From Luscinia megarhynchos (lineage: Eukaryota; Chordata; Aves; Passeriformes; Turdidae), in contig CM067570.1 of the NCBI GenBank assembly GCA_034336665.1, positions 14,243,502-14,307,501 of the forward strand: a stretch of DNA of 64,000 nt, given 5' to 3'. Position numbers and translations under genes: made by a program. The notes below the pieces were generated by a model. That model was given only the letters and a program-made list of their open reading frames with translations. It was not told the DNA's origin and did no database searches. Below, in pieces: positions 27,132 to 39,700 of this stretch; within the stretch, counting starts at the first letter, position 1, and every line of letters starts with the position of its first letter.

Positions 27132-27683
27132 GAGAAAATCCAAATAATCCATTTAAACTGTCAAGATGCTGGAACATATTTTATGGTCTGACTTGTGAGT
27201 TTCAATTTGGTTTTGTCTGGGGTTTTTGGTTGACTGTATCTCCCACCCCTAACAATACAGGGCAGAAAACAAAAATCTTGCTAATAACTTTGGCTATTAA
27301 GAAAAATTATAAATTTTCCTTCTAGAGGAAAAACAGTAAGGAAGTAGCAGACGGGTTGCTTATAGTTGCTCCAAATTAAGCTTTACTTGGATTTAGGTAG
27401 TGATAAGCCACAGCAATAATAATTCATTAATGAGCCTGACATCTTCAAAAGATAATTCAAAGCTGGACCTAAGTAGGAACTTTTTCCCAAGCTGCAAAAA
27501 GTTTGTGGCTCACCAGTTTGACTGCAGTGACTCTGAACTTGTTTTCCAGACTTTTCTTTTTTCCTTTTAATTGACAGCTTCAAACTTCCCTTACTAAAGT
27601 CAATTCATGTATTCAGGTATCTGGCGTCATTCATACCAACCTGCATATCCTCATATCCCAGCGGGCTTGGTGATGTAACCACT
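27132..27683. other. Intergenic, nothing recognised
   Basis: AT-rich DNA between the LTR-type repeat and a CR1 fragment. No coding or repeat signature recognised. Confidence 0.6.
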
Positions 27684-27850
27684 TCCCTGGGAAGCCAATT
27701 GCAGTGCTCAACCACTCTCTGGGTGAAGAACCTTTTCCTAATATACAGCTTAAACCTCCCTGATACAAATTAATTACTTTCCTTTGGGTCCTATTACTGA
27801 TCACCAGAGAGATCAGCCCCTGCCCCCCTGCTTCCTCTCATGGGCAGGAC
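27684..27850 (-). repeat. CR1 LINE 3' fragment (antisense)
   Basis: Antisense CR1 landmarks in order: CACTTCCCTGGGAAGCCAAT, CAGTGCTCAACCACTCTCTG, GTGAAGAACCTTTTCCTAAT, AGCTTAAACCTCCC, and an ACCAGAGAGATCAGCCCCTG segment. The fragment is heavily diverged; its right border is approximate. Confidence 0.82.
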
Positions 27851-30800
27851 AGTGTGGTTCTGCAAATTGCTTTTTATTCTGGATTCAATGTGCTTGGGCC
27901 ACATTTCATGACTCTGCACACCTCTGTGCTATCTTCATTAAAGCAGAGGTTTTAATTGAAGTTCAGCTTTCTGATGAAGCCTTCTCAACTGAAGCAGCCA
28001 TTCATAAACAGGTGCAGAGGATGTTTCACTGTGTTGACATCCCAGGATGGCTGCACAGGTATCTTATCTGACATGACTTCTATTCCTGCTGAGAAGATTA
28101 TTAATGACCCTTTGGATTAATATTTGCAGAGGGTAGAAGCTGAGTAGGGTAGAAATACAAAGAGAAGATAAGGATGCCAGACGATCTTTTTGACCTGGAT
28201 GTTATGTGTGATCCTACCTGCATCCCTGTGGGATGGGCTGTGCCCGCAGATCCCCTGGGCTTCTTGTGCCTGGTATTCCGCCTGGTATCCGGCGTTTTGT
28301 GTCGGTGAATCTGAGGCTTCCAGTCCCGCCCGCTTCCCGAAGCGAGGGCGGGGAGAGGAAGGATGCTCTGGCAATGCTGCGAGCGGCCAGCGGGCGCCAC
28401 TGCCGCGCTGCCGCGGGGAAGCTGCGGGGATGCTGCGGGGATGCCTGGCTACACCACAGCACCTGGGCGCCTGCTCAGCTCCCCCCTAAAATAGGCCGTG
28501 GCAGTCATTTCCAACTGAAGCAAGAGCCTGTGACAAAAGAACATCAGGAGGTTAAAATAGGAACGCGCAGGTTGGACATGAGGATTTTGTAGTCATTTGT
28601 CACCCCTAGAAAAGCTGAATTTGTGTCAGTGCTCAGTCCAAATGCTGTGTATATACTAGGAAAAATCTGTATTGACAGCTATGTGATTCAGCCGGGTGAT
28701 CCTCCAAATTCGTTGTTTCCTCTGGGAATCTAGGGTGAAAACAGGAATTCTAAAAACAATACTGCTTACTGCTTTCAGTATATTTGCTGTTAAGCCTTAG
28801 TGAGGAACCTGGATAGAGTTGTCTTAGATGCTGTAGAAGCAGAGAGCTGATACCTGTCCTGGAGGGTGTCATCTTATGGCAATGTCTGGTCCCTCTGGAT
28901 TACAACAGCTCTGGGAATTGGAGAAGGGTTTAATGGAAACTGAGACTTCAAATCTGCCTGAATGTTCTGTAGATGTGGCCGTGCAGGTTAGTTTATCTTG
29001 GTTGCTTTTGAAGAGCAGGTGAGAAGGGGACCTCTTTCTCAGAGCAATCTGTCAGTCCCATGAGATTTTTCTTTCAGGTTAAAGGATAGAACCCAAGGGG
29101 ATGGTAGCTGTAATCAGGGTGGCATTTCAGGTACCAAAAGGTGTTTCAGGACCCCAAAGGAACTTGGAAATAAAAAACTGAAAAAGCTCGGGGAAGCTTT
29201 CCCCATTCTGATTTCTGTTAAGTATTTCTTTGTTTCCAAAACAAAATACTTGCTTTGGCCTTACCCTATTTGTGCTTCCTGCCTCCTCTTGGTCCCCAAC
29301 CGCCTGTTTGGTTTGTAGGGGGTCATGATGCTAAGCCTTGGGGGCACCACTGGTGTTATACCACACATTAAAGGCTGGGGGTTTAGGGCTTGCAGGAATC
29401 AGAAACCTCAGCCACAGGGCTACCCCTCTTGCCCTTTCTGCATATCCTGACTTAGAGGTGGTGTGAACTCAGCCCGTGTACAGGTGCTTCCTTTTGGCTT
29501 GGTGTCTTAGGAATTTGACTGTAATGCAGCCTGGCAGTTATAAGCAATGGGCACCATGTTTTAAGCACCATATTCCAGTGTGATTTCTAACTTTCATGAC
29601 CATCAAATGTTTTGCCCTTGCTGTGTGGTCAGCTGCTTTCCTCCTTGAGCACAAACAAGAGCTACTGCTCATGGCCTTCCTCAGCCCCTCCATGTCTCTT
29701 CCTCTGTGCTGCATCCCAAAGAGATTTCAGTGACAAGAGTGACTGGTGCAGGTGTGTCACCTTCCTGGGGCAGACTAACCTTGCCTTGGGACTATATTCT
29801 AGGTCTCTCCCTGGAAAGACAGGAGATTGAGTGGTGAAGTTTATTGCTGGCTTTGCATGGAGCTCAGAACACTGGACAACAAGAGAAGCAACCAGATTTG
29901 GGGAATGATGTGAGCACCACTTTAATGGGCTGCAAGTTTCCATCTGATTTTATGTACTATCCTAGCTTCCACCTGCTGCTCATCCCACCTGGATTTTCAG
30001 CGGCTCCACTTGGGGAAAAATTGCATGGCAGAGCTGGCCCAGCTCCTGTGGATGAAGGGGGCAGGTAACATCTCTGCTACCCAGCTTTCCTGCACCCCCA
30101 GCTGGGATGCAGCAGGGCTCCCAGCTTCCCTTGGAAAAATGGTTCCTAAAAGGATGCTACAGAATGATTTGCAGTGGCATGAGATTTTCTATTTCCAATG
30201 GCTTGAGGTGCCTGCTTGAAACTGGCCCAGTGCTCTGGAAGTGGGCAGTTGCCATCCATAACACATCCTTCCTCCCAGCATTTGATCTCAGCAGATGCCT
30301 TTTGAGGCATGGAGCGTGGCAGAGTTGTGGATATGCCTCAGGTGCCCTTATTAGATGCCTGGATGCATTTTGAAAATGGCTGCTTAGAAAATGTCTAATT
30401 GCTATTCCACATATTCAAAAAGTTTTTTTTTTCTCTTGTCAAGGCTTTGGCATGCCTTAGATTGCTAAATATACTTTCCTCTTGCAAATTCTTGGCAGGA
30501 ATTTGTGTAAGGAATCATGCCAGGCAGTCTCTTCAAATGTTAACAAGCTCATCGGTGTGGCTTTCCCAGTGCAGGGTTTGTGCTCTTTTTTTTCCACCTT
30601 CCTTCCCAAAAAACCCCAACCCTTCTTTTTGTACACTGTTGCTCTAAGCACATGAACTATGGCAGCTCTGCAAGAAAGGATTTTTCTAACAGAGCCAAAA
30701 AAAAGTGCTTCTTTCATGTTCAACAGTTTGGTGTCACAGCCCTGCTCAACCTCCCGGGACTCCTGTTGAGTAGGAAGTGTGGATTTCGGGGTGCTTGTGG

Positions 30801-33177
30801 AAAACCTAATCCACTTCCTCTCCTCCTTTGCCATTCTTGCTTTTCCTCTGTTCTTAGCAAGCTGGACTGTGCCCTTGCATGGTAATTGTAGATTTGATGT
30901 CTTTCTTCCAGTAGCCTATTAGCAAGTGAATGAGGCTGTCATGCTCCCCTTTTGTTCCCTCCCCAGTGCTTATCCGGGTGCAGAAGCAGCCCTGGAGGTG
31001 GTGCCTGCAGCAGGACCCAGAGATTAGAGCTCCAGGCTGGGCTGCCTCCCTCCCTCTGCCCCAGGCCAAGAGCAGGCTGCTCTGGCATCTGGAACTTACA
31101 AAGCAAAGAAAGTGAGAGGCCACTGCAGCACCCCTGAAAACCTCGATGTCTCCCTGAAGGAAACCTTATCCTAGGACTTTGGCGTTCATCAATATGAGGT
31201 TACACACCTCCCTTGAGCTTCACTGGAGACATCTTGCATAGTGATTTGGAGAGCTTTGCCTCTGACTTGCTCTCCCTGCCTTCCTTCATCTGATGGACAC
31301 ACCTTGGGAGCAAGCCTCTGTGTTCAGGTGGGACGTTGGATTCCCTTCCCTGTGCTCAGTCCTACCTCCTCCCCACGGAAAGAGCTCAGAGTGGGATGCA
31401 GGGAAGGTGCTGCAGAGGAACTGACCTGTGGGGCCAGAGAGCCTGAGTGCATCACACTGCAGCCTGGAACGAGCAGTGGGTGTTTTTGAAGGGACCTCTG
31501 CCCACACCGAGGAATATTTATTTATAACTCATGATTTTGGTTTCAGGAATTTGCTCTGTGACCCTTCTCCATTTCTTTGATTAAACCTCCTATTGTAAGA
31601 GGAACATTTTATTTTGCAGTCCTTCCCCACCCCTGAGACAAATGTCCTGCAAGTCACAGCTTCGCTCTCCCCTTCAGGCAATTCTGGAACAGCTTCAGCT
31701 CTCTGGAAGTGTGGAGAGAGACCCTGATTCCTCCAAGTAAATACACTTAATGCCAAGTGATGGACCAAGAGGGCACTTGCCATTTTTACTGAATACATTT
31801 CTTCCAAGTTGCCACCTAGTGCTGGGCGTCAGCTTTGAAGGAAGGAGTTCTGATGCAAGGCAGGAATGTCTCTAGTATCCCAGCTGTGAGGACACTGATT
31901 GCTTGAAGATAGGATCTTGGGCTCTATCAGTCATGTCTGTTTCCATTCAAGTGGTTGCATTTGAAACTGTCCTGACTGTGATGGATTAGATTTGAGATTA
32001 AAAGGTAAAACTGTAAAGGGAATATTTAAAAAATCCTTAAATGAAAACTAGACCCGAAGTCATGCAAGGAAAGAAGAGGAACAAATAAATAATCTAGGCA
32101 TTAAACAATTTTTAACCTTAGTCAGCTGACGATGTACTTTTCTTTTTGCCTGAGGAATATGAAACAAAGAAATGGAAGTTCCTGTAGCAAGTAAGAGATT
32201 CTTGTTCCAAAGTAGGTCCACCTCTGACAGAAACGTTGTGTATGCTGTGGTGCTCCTTGGGCACCTCAGGTGAAGACTATGCTGGTACCTGTCAAAACAA
32301 AGAACAAAGCAGTCCAAGGAAAAGATAGAAGGCAGCAAACAATCAGTCAAGTATGGAAGATTCACAGCCCTAAAAACAGGCTTATTGTCTGAGCCCATCA
32401 GCACCCATTGCTTTGGTTTGGACTATTATTACTGCACCAGTGCTTAGCACATGGAGACAGTGATGGGTTTTACAATACCAAGAATCCAAGGCATAAGAAA
32501 AGGTGGTAGAGCTGCTGGTTGTGCTACTTTTTATGCTCTCAAAGGGTAGAGAGTGATTGTACATGGTAATCAGGCTACTTAATTTGGTCAGTGTATTGCC
32601 CTGGCCTTTCCCACTGCTTCCCTTCCTTCTTTGGTGTGGAATGGAATATTTTCTTGTTTTGCCCACTGGGGCAAGCTGAGCACAGAGGATCCTGTTACCT
32701 CTGTTCATCTGGGGCATGGAGATCACCCAGGCCTTTGAGGATACATTTCAAGAGCATTCCCTGCCATCAGCAGGAAGGTGGTACCTTTGTCAAAGGGAAA
32801 GCTCACCATCACTTACAGAAAAAGGGGTTGCATAGAAATGAGACAGACTCTGACTTGTGGTTTTGCTCTAAATCAGCTACATTTTTAACATTCAGAAGCC
32901 AACAAAGATGAAAGACTCCTGGTCAACCTCTCTACTCCCTTGGGGAAAAAAGTAAAAAGACTTGATAAATATTTTACATTAATAAATTCCATTTGTCTTA
33001 TAAAACAAAGTTTGCCAGCTACCAAAGCAGGAAAAATATTTTACATAACTCTGAGTGCAACGTCTAAAGGTTGCTATGAGCTGTTTGAACAGCTCTTTCC
33101 ATATCCCAGAATGTGAAGGAATGCTAAGCTTCTCCCAAGCTAGGACCAAGCTTGGTGTGTGTGTCTGTGTGGTGGGC
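27851..33177. other. Intergenic, RPL37A to IGFBP2, first part
   Basis: No gene recognised on either strand. Open frames are short and without known domains. The only compositional anomaly is a CpG-rich patch near 28.3 kb, listed separately. Confidence 0.7.
28276..28455. promoter_or_regulatory. Small orphan CpG-rich patch
   Basis: By eye about 20 CpG dinucleotides lie between 28276 and 28495, while flanking sequence has almost none. It includes CCCGCCCGCTTCCCGAAGCG, GCGGGCGCC and CCGCGCTGCCGCGGGG, and a direct repeat of GCTGCGGGGAT. It lies 2.6 kb past RPL37A. It could be a minor or noncoding-RNA promoter, or a GC-rich repeat remnant; no gene start is recognised. Confidence 0.45.
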
Positions 33178-33626
33178 CAGGTGCCCACCAAAGCTGCTTG
33201 ACTGACTTGGGGAAATTAATTTAGTTTATTGCCATTCAAATCAATGTGGGGTAATGAGAAAATGAAAACCAAACTCTTAAAACACCTTCCTCCCACTCCT
33301 CACTTCTTTTCCAGGCACAGCTGCACTCCTGATTTTCTCTCCCTCCTCCCTGGCCTCCCTCACCAATTTCAGCTCCAGCACCTGGAGCACCTCCTGCCCC
33401 TCCTTCTGCACTGACCTGTCTGTTCCTCTCACATGCTCTCACTCCCCTCTCTGGCACCAGCTGCTGTTGTGCAGGAGCTTCTGTCCCTCCTTAAATCAGT
33501 TATCCCAGAGGTGCTGCCACCGCTGCTGCTGGGCTCAGCCTTGGGGCCAGCTGGCATTGGCTCTGCTGGACTCATCACAGAAGCCACCCCTGCTATCAAA
33601 ACCTTGCCATGCAAACCCAGGTACTT
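33178..33626. mobile_element. Avian LTR-type interspersed repeat, copy 2
   Basis: It shares with copy 1 the start GGTGCCCACCAAAGCTGC, then GACTTGGGGAAATTAATTTA (copy 1 has GCTTGGGGAAACCAGTTTAA), GGGTAATGAGAAAATGAAAA, and CCTCTCACATGCTCTCACTC. About 140 bases present in copy 1 after AAAGCTGC are missing here. The right end is ATCACAGAAGCCACCCCTGC and AAACCCAGGTAC. No coding capacity. Confidence 0.65.
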
Positions 33627-33716
33627 TTCTGACAGACAGATTTATTGCAGGCTGGTCCAGCAGGTAAGAGGTAAGCCATGGAAAAAGAGATGTACATGTA
33701 CATGTCCCAGAAGCTG

Positions 33717-33890
33717 TTTGTGAACCCAAAACAATGTCCCTCATTGTGCTGTGGGAATGTTGTTGTAAAAGGCTGGAAAAGCACAGCTGCCTACTATTAT
33801 TATTTTGTTACTAATTTTTAAGTGTGATGTTGATTAATCAGTGGAGCAGATTCCCCAGGGATGTTTCTTGGTCTGTACTCCCAAGTTTTT
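33717..33890. repeat. Diverged repeat unit, copy A
   Basis: Collinear with 34753-34916: both contain CTGTGGGAATGTTG, CAGCTGCCTA followed by TATTATT/GATTATTGTTTTG, CTAATTTTTAA/GTTAATTTTTAA, and a ...GATGTTTCTTGGTCT / ...GATGTTTGTTGGTCT end. It lies about 90 bases right of LTR-type copy 2. Probably two copies of one old transposon; family not recognised. Confidence 0.7.
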
Positions 33891-34752
33891 GGTTCTCAGG
33901 GCAGGAATTGAGCACTGGCTGTTCCTGCTGATCCTGACAGGGTCTATGTGATGGTTTGCATCACCCTGCTGTGGTTTTGTGTCAGGCTGTGGAGTGTCAG
34001 GCATCAGCCACAGCATCTCGGGGAGCTGCAGGAGGCTTTGCTTGCCTTTTGCAAGCCTGCAAACCTCAGCCTTGGTTAGCACTTCCTGGCATTCAGAAAC
34101 ACAAAATTGCTGTGAGTGGTACAAGAAGGAGACACCCAAGCCTGAGACAAGCAGGGTGCAGCTGAGGTCTGCCTTCAAATAACAGTGTCAAGACCACTTC
34201 AGGTTTGGCAGCCCGAGCATTCCTAGGCAAGGATGCTGTTTTGACTTTGTAGGATGCTCATCATCACAGCTGACCAGCCCCCTCCACCCTTCCCATCAGT
34301 CTCCTAGGTATCAGCTGGGCTGGCAGGAGCTGGGGCTCTTTCTCTGCTCAGTTTAAGTCCATCTCCTGTCACCCCTGCCTACCTCCTTGAGGTATGAACT
34401 GGCTGCAGCTTTTTGTATGCTGGTGCTTCCCCTTGAGCCTCCCTTTGCCTTGGGCATTGGCCACCAGATCTTCTGCAAGGAGGGGGTGACCAAAGGCTCA
34501 TGAGTCCCTGTCAATGTCACAGCCAGGAAATGCTGTGAGTTAAAACACAAAGAAAATGAGGATGCAGCAGCTCTGGGGGTACAGGAATTGCCTGGAGCTT
34601 GGTTTCTACAAGCCCCCCAGCCCTGCTGCCAGAGATGTTCATGCCAGGAAGATATGCCATGGTGAGCCACGTGGGAAGTGACCATTCCCTCTTGGGAAGG
34701 TATTTGAAACAGTCGACTAAAGATTAATCCAGACTTGGGGTGAAAATTTATT

Positions 34753-34916
34753 TGTGAATCCCAAACAATGTCTCTTGTGGAGCTGTGGGAATGTTGCTAT
34801 AAAAGTCACGAAAGGCCCAGCTGCCTATGATTATTGTTTTGCTGTTAATTTTTAACAATAAGGGCAATTACCCACTGGAACAGATCCCCCCCGGGATGTT
34901 TGTTGGTCTTGGGTAT
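34753..34916. repeat. Diverged repeat unit, copy B
   Basis: Same orientation as copy A, starting about 1.04 kb away. Similarity by eye is roughly three-quarters of positions with small indels. The sequence just after it (CTGTGAGCAGGGACGTGTCT, ACATACAGCACC) resembles the tail of an old amniote interspersed repeat. Confidence 0.7.
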
Positions 34917-35640
34917 TTAAACTATGAGGTCCTGTGAGCAGGGACGTGTCTAGGGCAAAGTGTACATACAGCACCGAAAACCTCAGTGCCTTCAGCCACA
35001 GCTTGTGCAAACCTACCCTCAGTTGTGTTGCAGCAGTTCAGGAGGGCACATGTGGCCAGACATGCTGTCTCAGCAGAGGGGTGTCTGCTCCTGCTGGGGT
35101 GGCAGTAAATCCTAGGAAAACTTAGAGACCTGAGTATCCCTGAGCACCTGAAGTCTTTCCCAGTTTTATCAGATTGATATTTCACAGCAGAATGGCCTGT
35201 TCAGGCTGTATACAGCCAGCCCCTAGCTGAGAACAATTAGTATTTGTTCTAACAGCAACTGAGGCTCTTTGGAAAGAGTTTCAACAGCTAAAGGATCAGT
35301 TCTTGGTCACCAAGGGTGGGGTGGTGTTTTGGTTTTATCCTCCCCTTCTCCCCCTCAGCAGACCGTGCAAGTGCCTTCTCTTTTAGGAATCAGTTCTGGA
35401 ACAAATGGAGACTCGCCACTGAATTATATCTCTGGGCAGAAAAGCAATGCCAAGGCAGTCAGTTGATTTTGTAATGTAGGACAGAGCCCCCCCTGCCCTG
35501 CGTGCAGTCAGGCACAGACTCCTTGGCAGCTAATTAATAATTTGCAGTTTAGCAGCGGCTGCTCCCTTGCATCATTTCAACACGGCTGCCAAGGGGAAAA
35601 TTGAAAAGCAAGAGAGAGACAGAGAGAGGATGACAATGAC

Positions 35641-35658
35641 AACAACAACAACAACAAC
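35641..35658. repeat. (AAC)6 microsatellite
   Basis: Six AAC units directly after a GA/CAGAGA-rich stretch at 35608-35630. Confidence 0.95.
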
Positions 35659-36594
35659 GGTTTAAAGTTCTAGGAAATTTCACTATGTGAGGTCAAAATT
35701 CCTTGTGTGTTCATGGGCTGGGCTGTTGGCTGGCAGGCACCTCCAGTTAACAAGGCAAGGCCCTTTCTGTTCAAAGCCCTGCTGTCCTCAAGCACCTCCT
35801 GTTTGAGAGGAATTTCTTGGTCCTAAAATGCACGTGTTTGGAGAGGGGGAGGATGTGGGCAGTACACAGGGCTAGGGCAGGTTGAAGAGAAGGCAAGTGA
35901 GGACTTTTCTCATGGTTGGGAAAGTAGCAAGTCCTCTGGGGGATAGGAACAGGAATGGAGAGATGGTGAAGCAGCACTCCCAGGACAGGACTGGGAAGAG
36001 GATGGGGGTGATGCCACGAAGGAATTTGCAGAGCAGGGGATACCCAAGAGTGGGCTTACAGCCAAGGGAATCCTGTTTCTAGTTTTTCTGGATCCTGAGG
36101 AGCACATCTTGCAGGTGTCTCTCCTTCCAGTGTGCTGGCCAGCAGCTGGACTGTGTTTGTTCATGACACAAACGGGCTTTCCTATGGGTGGAGGGTTTTT
36201 TAGCATGGTCCAGTTAGATAACAGTAACAGTATTGTCTCATGAGTTAGGTTTTCCACTCTTTTGTGGGGGAGAGCTGGGTCATGAATCGTTGGCACAGCA
36301 AGAAGTACAACAGCTGAACTGAGCATGTGAAGTTTTCATAAAGCTTCAAGTTTGAGGTTGTCAGAGATGTGAGGAGAAGGGTGCCAAGAGTGTTCAGAGC
36401 ATCTGATGAGCTGTTTCTGCTTTGCCAACCTTTCTTCTGTTTTCTCCTCTCCATGGAGGAAGTCTTGGAGGCATTTGACTTTTCCCATCTACAGTCACAG
36501 GAGTCTTCATGAGGTTGGCAGCTCCAGGATCTGTGTGGCTGGAAACTGGCAATTGTCTGTGAGAAGTAGGCATAAAAGATCATCAGTCTCAAAA

Positions 36595-36700
36595 ACATGA
36601 CCTATGAGGAAAGACTAAAGGATCTGAAGAAGGAAAACCTTTTTGAAAATATTTGTTTGAGGGCATGAGGCAATGCATCCTCCACTTCTACTTGGATGTT
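36595..36700 (+). repeat. Possible degraded CR1 fragment
   Basis: CCTATGAGGAAAGACTAAAG followed by GATCTG resembles the CR1 sense segment 'TGAGGAGAGGCTGAGGGAGCTG', and GGCATGAGGC and ACTTGGATGTTGAG may be later landmarks. The match is weak. Confidence 0.3.
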
Positions 36701-39700
36701 GAGCTTACAGATAACCAGCATGAGAAAAGATGGGGGAATCTGGGAGGCCAACTGGTTCCATTAACAAAACTGTTGTTCTCCCATGTTCACCCTCTTGGTT
36801 TGGGGGTTTTCTGGAGAGGGAAGGAACCAATGGTGTGGATGACTCGTGGCCCTTTTCTAAGAAGCCCAGTAATGCTGGGTTGAATCACTGAGCAAATACA
36901 GGCAGAGCTGCAAATACCCAGAAGTCTTGGCCTCCTGCTGCTCACATTTCATGATTTCATTACTCCATCTAAACCTGGGGCTCACAGTCCCTTCCAGGGA
37001 GGTGTGTTTAACAGCACACACGTATCATCAGCCACATCTCTTCCTCTTTGCCCTGAGCCTTTGTACACAAAGCAGTGATGGGGGGCTTGTAGCTTCTTGC
37101 AGTTTCTTGCTTCTGTGGGATTCCTGCGGGCTGAGCACGACTGAGTGGCTGTGGTCCTGTGGATGAGAAATGCCTCACACCCTGCTGGCAGCGAGGAGGG
37201 ATTGCTGCTCCCCTGCTTCTCGTGCTTGTTTAGTGCCCATTCTGTGAGGCTGTTTCTCAGGCTGTTTTCCTTGCAGGATGTGTCTCTGTGTGTGCAATTA
37301 GCTAAGAGACATCAGCTTAATGACTTGTGCGTGTCTGAGTTAGGCCTGGCCCAGCCTCAGATGGCTGCCTTTCTCCTGCCTGGAGACGGAATTCTCTGCA
37401 GCACAAACTGCTCTGTCATGCTTATCCCAGGGGTTGGATGCAGACAGTGTCTCTTGCTGGTCCCCAGCCAAAGGAACCCTGCTATCACACATAATTACCT
37501 CCTTGACTCATCGTGACTTTTATTGCTCCCACCCCCCCGTTTTTGTTTTGTTTTATAAGTTTGATTTGTTCTTTGGAAGCTATTGTTTCCATCCCTGTAT
37601 TCCCAGTGGCTCCAGAGGACTGCAGTGTATTCATGCAGGAATTACTGGGGCGGGCTCTGTGGTCTGTTTTGTGTAAGAGTTCAGACTGACTGATTGTTCT
37701 GGTCTCTTCTGGCTGGTTTCTGAGCTTATGGGTTAGGCAGAGGGAGAGTAATACCTGGACAGCAAGCTGCATTGCTCAGGAGCCTGGTGCTGAATCAGAG
37801 TCCCTCAAAAACATAGATGACTATTTCTTTTTAATGGACTGATTTTCTTGGTCATCTCAGGTGGTCCACTGCAGTTGGCTGAGCAGTGACTCAGGTAAGA
37901 TGAAGGGGACACTGGCCATCCAGTCTGCTGAACAGTTCCAGAGCTAGATGTTCTCAGGACTGCAAGAGTAGATCTCACACATAAGGAATCTCTCCTCCCC
38001 CTCCGTCTTTTGTTCTCAGTTATTTTCTTTCCCATATACTTCAGCCCCAGCTTCAAAACTCAGCCCAACAAAAGTGTCTGCAGAGGGCACTGGTAAGAGA
38101 CAGGTTCCTCTGTCTCTGTTCCTGGCTGCACTGAAACTTCTGCCAGCTCAGCTGGACAGCTTCTCCTCTAGGCAAAAATGGATTAAGTTTCCAGAGCCAC
38201 CACTGTGAAACTATTTGCTGTGATTGAACCTGCACAACAGTATTTATGGGAAGAAAGGCAAACAGATAGAGGTATCTTGTGAGCTTACTGATGGGTAAAA
38301 GCATGGTCAGATAGCTTTTTTTTGAACCAGACATTGCCTGCCTAATGCTACCTCTGATCCTTTCCTGAAAAGTGAGGGCAGGAGGAGTGCTGTACATTTT
38401 GGATAGCAGCAAGTCAGTTTATCTGCATCTCTGGCCTTGTGAGAGGCTTTATTGGCCTCCAGGTGCCTCCATATCCTTTCCAGCTCCTCCCTCCTTGTGC
38501 CATTACCCATAGGTAAGGTCCTTGAAGCCATCACCTGCAACTCATTCTCAGGAGAGACCTGTACTTGTTCCCTTGGTGGAAGCTGAGGAAAACAGGAGTG
38601 CTTGGGAGGACCACGTTGGAAGATCTCCTTCAAGGATTCCTCTCAGGGTAGGGTGTGTGTGCCACTGAGGCAGCTGTTTTGGAGTAGGTGGTTTGAAATA
38701 CTGTCTGGAGCAACAGGAAAACGAGTGACAAGTTCATATCTTGCATTGCTTTTCCTCACCAATTTGCACTTCTATAGTGGATTTGGCAAGGCATCAGCTT
38801 CAGACTTGGCACCCGGGAGGAACAATCTGAATTAATTTACCTTATCTCTGCTTTAAAAACTCCAAGATCTATCAGTTTATTGTCATCCTGGAAAGGACTG
38901 TGACATTTCTCTTATTGCTGAATACATTGTTCATGTTAAAAAGTGTCACTCATGTTGTTCTTTGACGTAGATGGATATAATCTACATCAAATCAAATACA
39001 TTCCTTTCATTGATGTAATTAATGAGCAGGAGGCAAGGGGCAATTGTTAAATTGTTGAATACTGCAAATTAAAGCCTTCAAGAACAACAACGAATCCATG
39101 CCTATAATGGAAAGAGCAAAGACATGTCAATCCTGTTTAGTTACCTGGATTTAGGTTTCAAGATCCTTTACTGGCAATTTCAGAAAGAGTGTGACAGGGT
39201 AAGAATATAAGAATACCAGATCCAGTAGCTCCTATTGAACCAAACCCATATGAACTCTCATCAGGCATGCTTCTTATTTTCTTACATAAATTGTTTTCCT
39301 ATTATGAAAACCAGTCCTTTTTGTGAAACTAAGCATTTCAACAGGGTACATCTCTCTCTGAGGACTTTTCCTGTAGATTTTTCATGGGAAACTTACCAAA
39401 TAACCTAACTCTGAGATTATTTTTTTTAAAATCAAATTTATGGGCCTTTGCTGAAAACCTTGTAGGTTTTATTTCTTCATCTCAAAGCTGAGAAACATGT
39501 TAAAAAGAGGTCAAGGATAATGACCATTTTTAGCAGCAAAAACCAACATTTTAACAACCTTTCTTCCTAAAACATCTTTAATTGTTCATTAAAATACTGT
39601 TAAAAGCCTCGAAGAGGAACAAAACCTCCATGCATCATCTCCATCTGTCCTGGGAGATGGGCAGGGAAACCAACCAGGAGCTCTTGGAGCAGGGGCTGTA

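Noticed and set aside
28233..28592. 119-codon open frame across the orphan CpG patch
   Set aside because: Composition follows the GC patch. No homology recognised and no supporting splice or poly(A) signals.
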